DNA of 64,000 nt from Frigidibacter sp. SD6-1 (GTDB lineage: Bacteria > Pseudomonadota > Alphaproteobacteria > Rhodobacterales > Rhodobacteraceae): positions 248,001 through 312,000 of the forward strand of contig NZ_JARJNR010000003.1 of assembly GCF_030143255.1 (NCBI RefSeq), written 5' to 3'. Position 1 is the stretch's first letter, and every line of letters begins with the position of its first letter. The notes below the pieces were generated by a model. The model saw nothing but the letters and a program-made list of their open reading frames with translations, did no database searches and had not been told where the DNA came from. Both the position numbers and the translations under genes were made by a program. Of this stretch, positions 61,644 through 64,000 are shown in pieces.

Positions 61644-62912
61644 TCAGACGGCGCGAATCTTCGCGCCCCGGACCTTTGGCGCGCCGGAATTGCGGTCGAT
61701 GAAGTCGAGCACCAGCGGGCGGATGTTCGTCCGCCAGCTCTTGCCCGCGAAGATGCCGTAATGCCCGGCCTCGGGTTCGAGGTGGCTGGCCTTCTTCTGG
61801 TCAGGCAGGCCGGTCAGCAGGCCGAGCGCGGCGAGGCACTGGCCAGGGGCGGAGATATCGTCCTTCTCGCCCTCGACCACCTTGACGGCGACCTGGGTGA
61901 TCTTGCCGATATCGACCTGTTTGCCCGCGACGGTGAAGGCGTTCGTCGCAATCTCGCGCAGTTTGAAGATGCGCTCGACGGTCGAGAGGTAGAATTCGGC
62001 CGTCATGTCCATGACCGAGAGATATTCGTCATAGAAGCGGTTGTGCTTGTCGCGTTCGCCCGCCTCGCCGCGCGCGGCGCGGACGATCTGGTCCTGGAAG
62101 GCCTTCGTGTGGGTCGGCAGGTTCATCGAGATGAAGGAGGCAAGCTGCAGAAGCCCTGGATAGACCTTTCGGCCCGCGCCCGCATATTTGAAACCGACCT
62201 GCTGGATCGCCAGATGTTCAAGCTGGCCCATGGTCAGGCGGCGGCCGAAGTCGGTCACCTCGGTCGGCGCCGCGTCGGGGTCGATCGGGCCGCCGATCAG
62301 CGTCAGCGTGCGCGGCTGGGCGGCAGGGTCTTCCTCGGCCAGATAGGCGGTCGCGGCGAGCGTCAGCGGCGCGGGCTGGCAGACGGCGACGACGTTGATG
62401 TCAGGCCCGAGATGGCGCATGAAATCGACGAGGTAGAGCGTGTAATCCTCGATATCGAACTTGCCCTCGCTGACCGGAATGTCGCGGGCATTCTTCCAGT
62501 CGGTCACATAGACTTCGCAGTCCGGCAGAAGCGAGGCGACGGTCGAGCGCAGGAGCGTCGCGTAATGGCCCGACATGGGCGCGACCAGAAGGATGCGGCG
62601 GGCGCGGGCTGGGCGGCCCACGGCGCGGAAATGGATGAGGTCGCCGAAGGGGCGGCAGACGAGCGTATCGACCTCGACGATATGGTCGCGGCCATCCTCG
62701 CCCACCACGGTGCGGATGCCCCAGTCGGGCTTGATGACCATGCGGGCGAAGCTGCGTTCGGTGATTCGGCCCCAGGCGGACATGACCTTGAACATCGGGT
62801 GCGGCACCAGACCCCAGACCGGGTAGGAGGCCATGGCGCGGGCCGAGGCGCCCAGCCATTCATTGGTATTGCGGACGCTTTCCATCCAGTCGTAGGTCGC
62901 CATGTCCTTCAT
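61644..62912 (-). CDS. phaZ: Intracellular polyhydroxyalkanoate depolymerase
   Basis: The 422-residue enzyme breaks down stored PHA granules. It has an alpha/beta-hydrolase-like core with the catalytic cysteine in VVAVCQPAPLTLAATAYL near residue 180, preceded by LLVAPMSGHYATLLRSTV and VTDWKNARDIPVS. The MKDMATYDW start at 62912 is used; ATG 62903 is possible. It is divergent from the PHA synthase gene, the common arrangement in this family. Confidence 0.93.
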   Translation of the reverse strand: MKDMATYDWMESVRNTNEWLGASARAMASYPVWGLVPHPMFKVMSAWGRITERSFARMVIKPDWGIRTVVGEDGRDHIVEVDTLVCRPFGDLIHFRAVGRPARARRILLVAPMSGHYATLLRSTVASLLPDCEVYVTDWKNARDIPVSEGKFDIEDYTLYLVDFMRHLGPDINVVAVCQPAPLTLAATAYLAEEDPAAQPRTLTLIGGPIDPDAAPTEVTDFGRRLTMGQLEHLAIQQVGFKYAGAGRKVYPGLLQLASFISMNLPTHTKAFQDQIVRAARGEAGERDKHNRFYDEYLSVMDMTAEFYLSTVERIFKLREIATNAFTVAGKQVDIGKITQVAVKVVEGEKDDISAPGQCLAALGLLTGLPDQKKASHLEPEAGHYGIFAGKSWRTNIRPLVLDFIDRNSGAPKVRGAKIRAV

Positions 62913-63004
62913 CACGCACCCTTTGCCCTTCACCAATCCAAGCTTCCCCCAAAGCCCGGGCAGCGTTATGCTGCAGTGCAGGAGAGTAGGGGGGATTTGT
63001 TACC

Positions 63005-64000
63005 ATGACAACAAAAGTTGCGAACTCTCCGCCAGATCTTGAGAAATTGAACGCGAACGTGGCGCGGATCGAGGCTCTGTCACAGCGGCTGATTGCTGCG
63101 ATTGCACAAAAGCGCGTGCCCAATCCGGCGCTGGAGGCGCCGGGGTTCGAGCTTTACGCCAAGGCGGCGGGCGCCTGGTGGGCCGAGGCATTGCAGAACC
63201 CCACGAAGGTGATGGAGCAGCAGGTCAGCTACTGGGGGCAGGCGCTGCAGCATTATGTCGAGGCGCAGAAGGCGCTGGCGGAGGGCGAGATGAAGGCGCC
63301 CGACGATCCGACGCCGAACGACCGGCGCTTTTCCAACCCGCTGTGGAAGACCCATCCCTATTTCAACTTCATCAAGCAGCAATATCTGCGCAATGCCGAG
63401 GCGATGCAGGAGGCGATCGGCAATCTTGAGGGGCTGGATGCGCGCGACAGGGCTCGGGTCGGCTATTTCTCGAAGCAGATCCTCGATCTGATGGCGCCGA
63501 CGAATTTCCTCGCCACCAACCCCGACGCGCTGGAAAAGGCAGTGGCGACCGAGGGCGAGAGCCTGGTGCAGGGGCTGGAGAACCTCGTGCGCGATATCGA
63601 GGCCAATCACGGCGATCTGGTCGTGACGCTCGCCGACCGAGAGGCGTTCAGGGTCGGCGGCAATATCGCCACGACTCCGGGCAAGGTCGTCTATCGCAAC
63701 CGCCTGATCGAACTGATCCAGTACGCGCCCACGACCGAGAAGGTCCGCGAAGTGCCGATCGTCATCTTCCCGCCCTGGATCAACAAATTCTACATCATGG
63801 ACCTGAAGCCGCAGAATTCGCTGATCAAGTGGATCGTGGATCAGGGTTTCACGCTTTTCGTCGTCAGCTGGAAGAACCCCGACGCGAGCTATGCCGATGT
63901 CGGCATGGACGATTATGTCGAGGACGGCTTCCTTGCGGCGATCCGCGAGGCCAAGGCCATCACCGGCGAGGACAAGGTCAATGCCGTCGGCTATTGCATC
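63005..64000 (+). CDS. phaC: Class I polyhydroxyalkanoate synthase, 5' part
   Basis: The 332 residues in view polymerise hydroxyacyl-CoA into PHA. They show the N-terminal region QVSYWGQALQHYVEAQ, FLATNPDAL, IVIFPPWINKFYIMDLKPQNS and VVSWKNPDASYADVGMDDYV, and break off at GYCI, just before the catalytic cysteine box (GYCxGG) continues. The ATG at 63005 lies 92 bases from the divergent phaZ. The gene runs out of the window. Confidence 0.95.
   Translation, partial: MTTKVANSPPDLEKLNANVARIEALSQRLIAAIAQKRVPNPALEAPGFELYAKAAGAWWAEALQNPTKVMEQQVSYWGQALQHYVEAQKALAEGEMKAPDDPTPNDRRFSNPLWKTHPYFNFIKQQYLRNAEAMQEAIGNLEGLDARDRARVGYFSKQILDLMAPTNFLATNPDALEKAVATEGESLVQGLENLVRDIEANHGDLVVTLADREAFRVGGNIATTPGKVVYRNRLIELIQYAPTTEKVREVPIVIFPPWINKFYIMDLKPQNSLIKWIVDQGFTLFVVSWKNPDASYADVGMDDYVEDGFLAAIREAKAITGEDKVNAVGYCI

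Noticed and set aside
1-64000. CRISPR arrays, insertion sequences, prophage genes, rRNA
   Set aside because: No regularly spaced direct repeats, transposase or integrase motifs, phage proteins or rRNA segments were found.

Overview
The window is GC-rich DNA from an alphaproteobacterium, most probably a member of the Rhodobacteraceae. Supporting signs are the divergent phaZ/phaC pair, a proline dehydrogenase PutA without a DNA-binding domain beside a divergent Lrp-type PutR, a DUF6280 small protein, the pcm-tolC-PopZ-like order, and an intergenic element (hairpin followed by a CCCCCGRGGTATTTGG-like box) that recurs five times. Most of the window is chromosomal backbone. Genes are densely packed with many 4-bp overlaps, and no gap exceeds about 260 bases. 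No IS element, phage gene or CRISPR array was seen.

Layout. 0-3.7 kb: end of a SUMF1-like gene, then manC and manB (GDP-mannose precursor supply). 3.7-8.1 kb: an atypical, lower-GC Fic gene with a cluster of operator-like repeats, then pnp, then a doc toxin gene broken by one stop codon beside an intact antitoxin-like gene. 8.1-16.1 kb: fatty acid hydroxylase, membrane AraC regulator divergent from a secreted hydrolase, queG-dnaJ-dnaK under a heat-shock promoter, and alkB. 16.2-25.1 kb: a complete organic-acid module. It has a TctCBA transporter followed by AtuA/DUF4387 and an AbrB-like membrane protein, and, divergently, TctD/TctE and a periplasmic binding protein overlapping the kinase gene. 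25.1-36.1 kb: pcm, tolC, a PopZ-like gene, ygfZ, two aminotransferases and valS, the last with a locally low-GC insert. 36.1-46.4 kb: VOC and GST genes with an HxlR regulator, an Lrp regulator with an ornithine-type decarboxylase, a DUF2235 hydrolase, metF/metR, an ABC-F gene behind a leader-peptide attenuator, and a desaturase.

46.4-49.9 kb: suhB, an SRPBCC membrane gene, a fused scar made of the 3' ends of rhomboid and suhB, then GFA and an intact rhomboid gene. This reads as a partial duplication brought in by recombination with related DNA. 49.9-54.9 kb: putA/putR, tRNA-Leu(UAA), an ArsC-like gene and a cold-shock gene. 55.0-57.6 kb: a bufferin-type operon (precursor peptide, MNIO enzyme, partner protein, DoxX). 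57.8-64 kb: thrS, two overlapping alpha/beta hydrolase genes, phaZ, and the start of phaC.

The most unusual signals are the ABC-F attenuator (43.6 kb), the multi-repeat operator before fic (5.0 kb), the suhB/rhomboid scar (48.4-48.6 kb), the foreign-looking insert in valS (34.3-34.55 kb), and the TctDE kinase coupled to a solute-binding protein.
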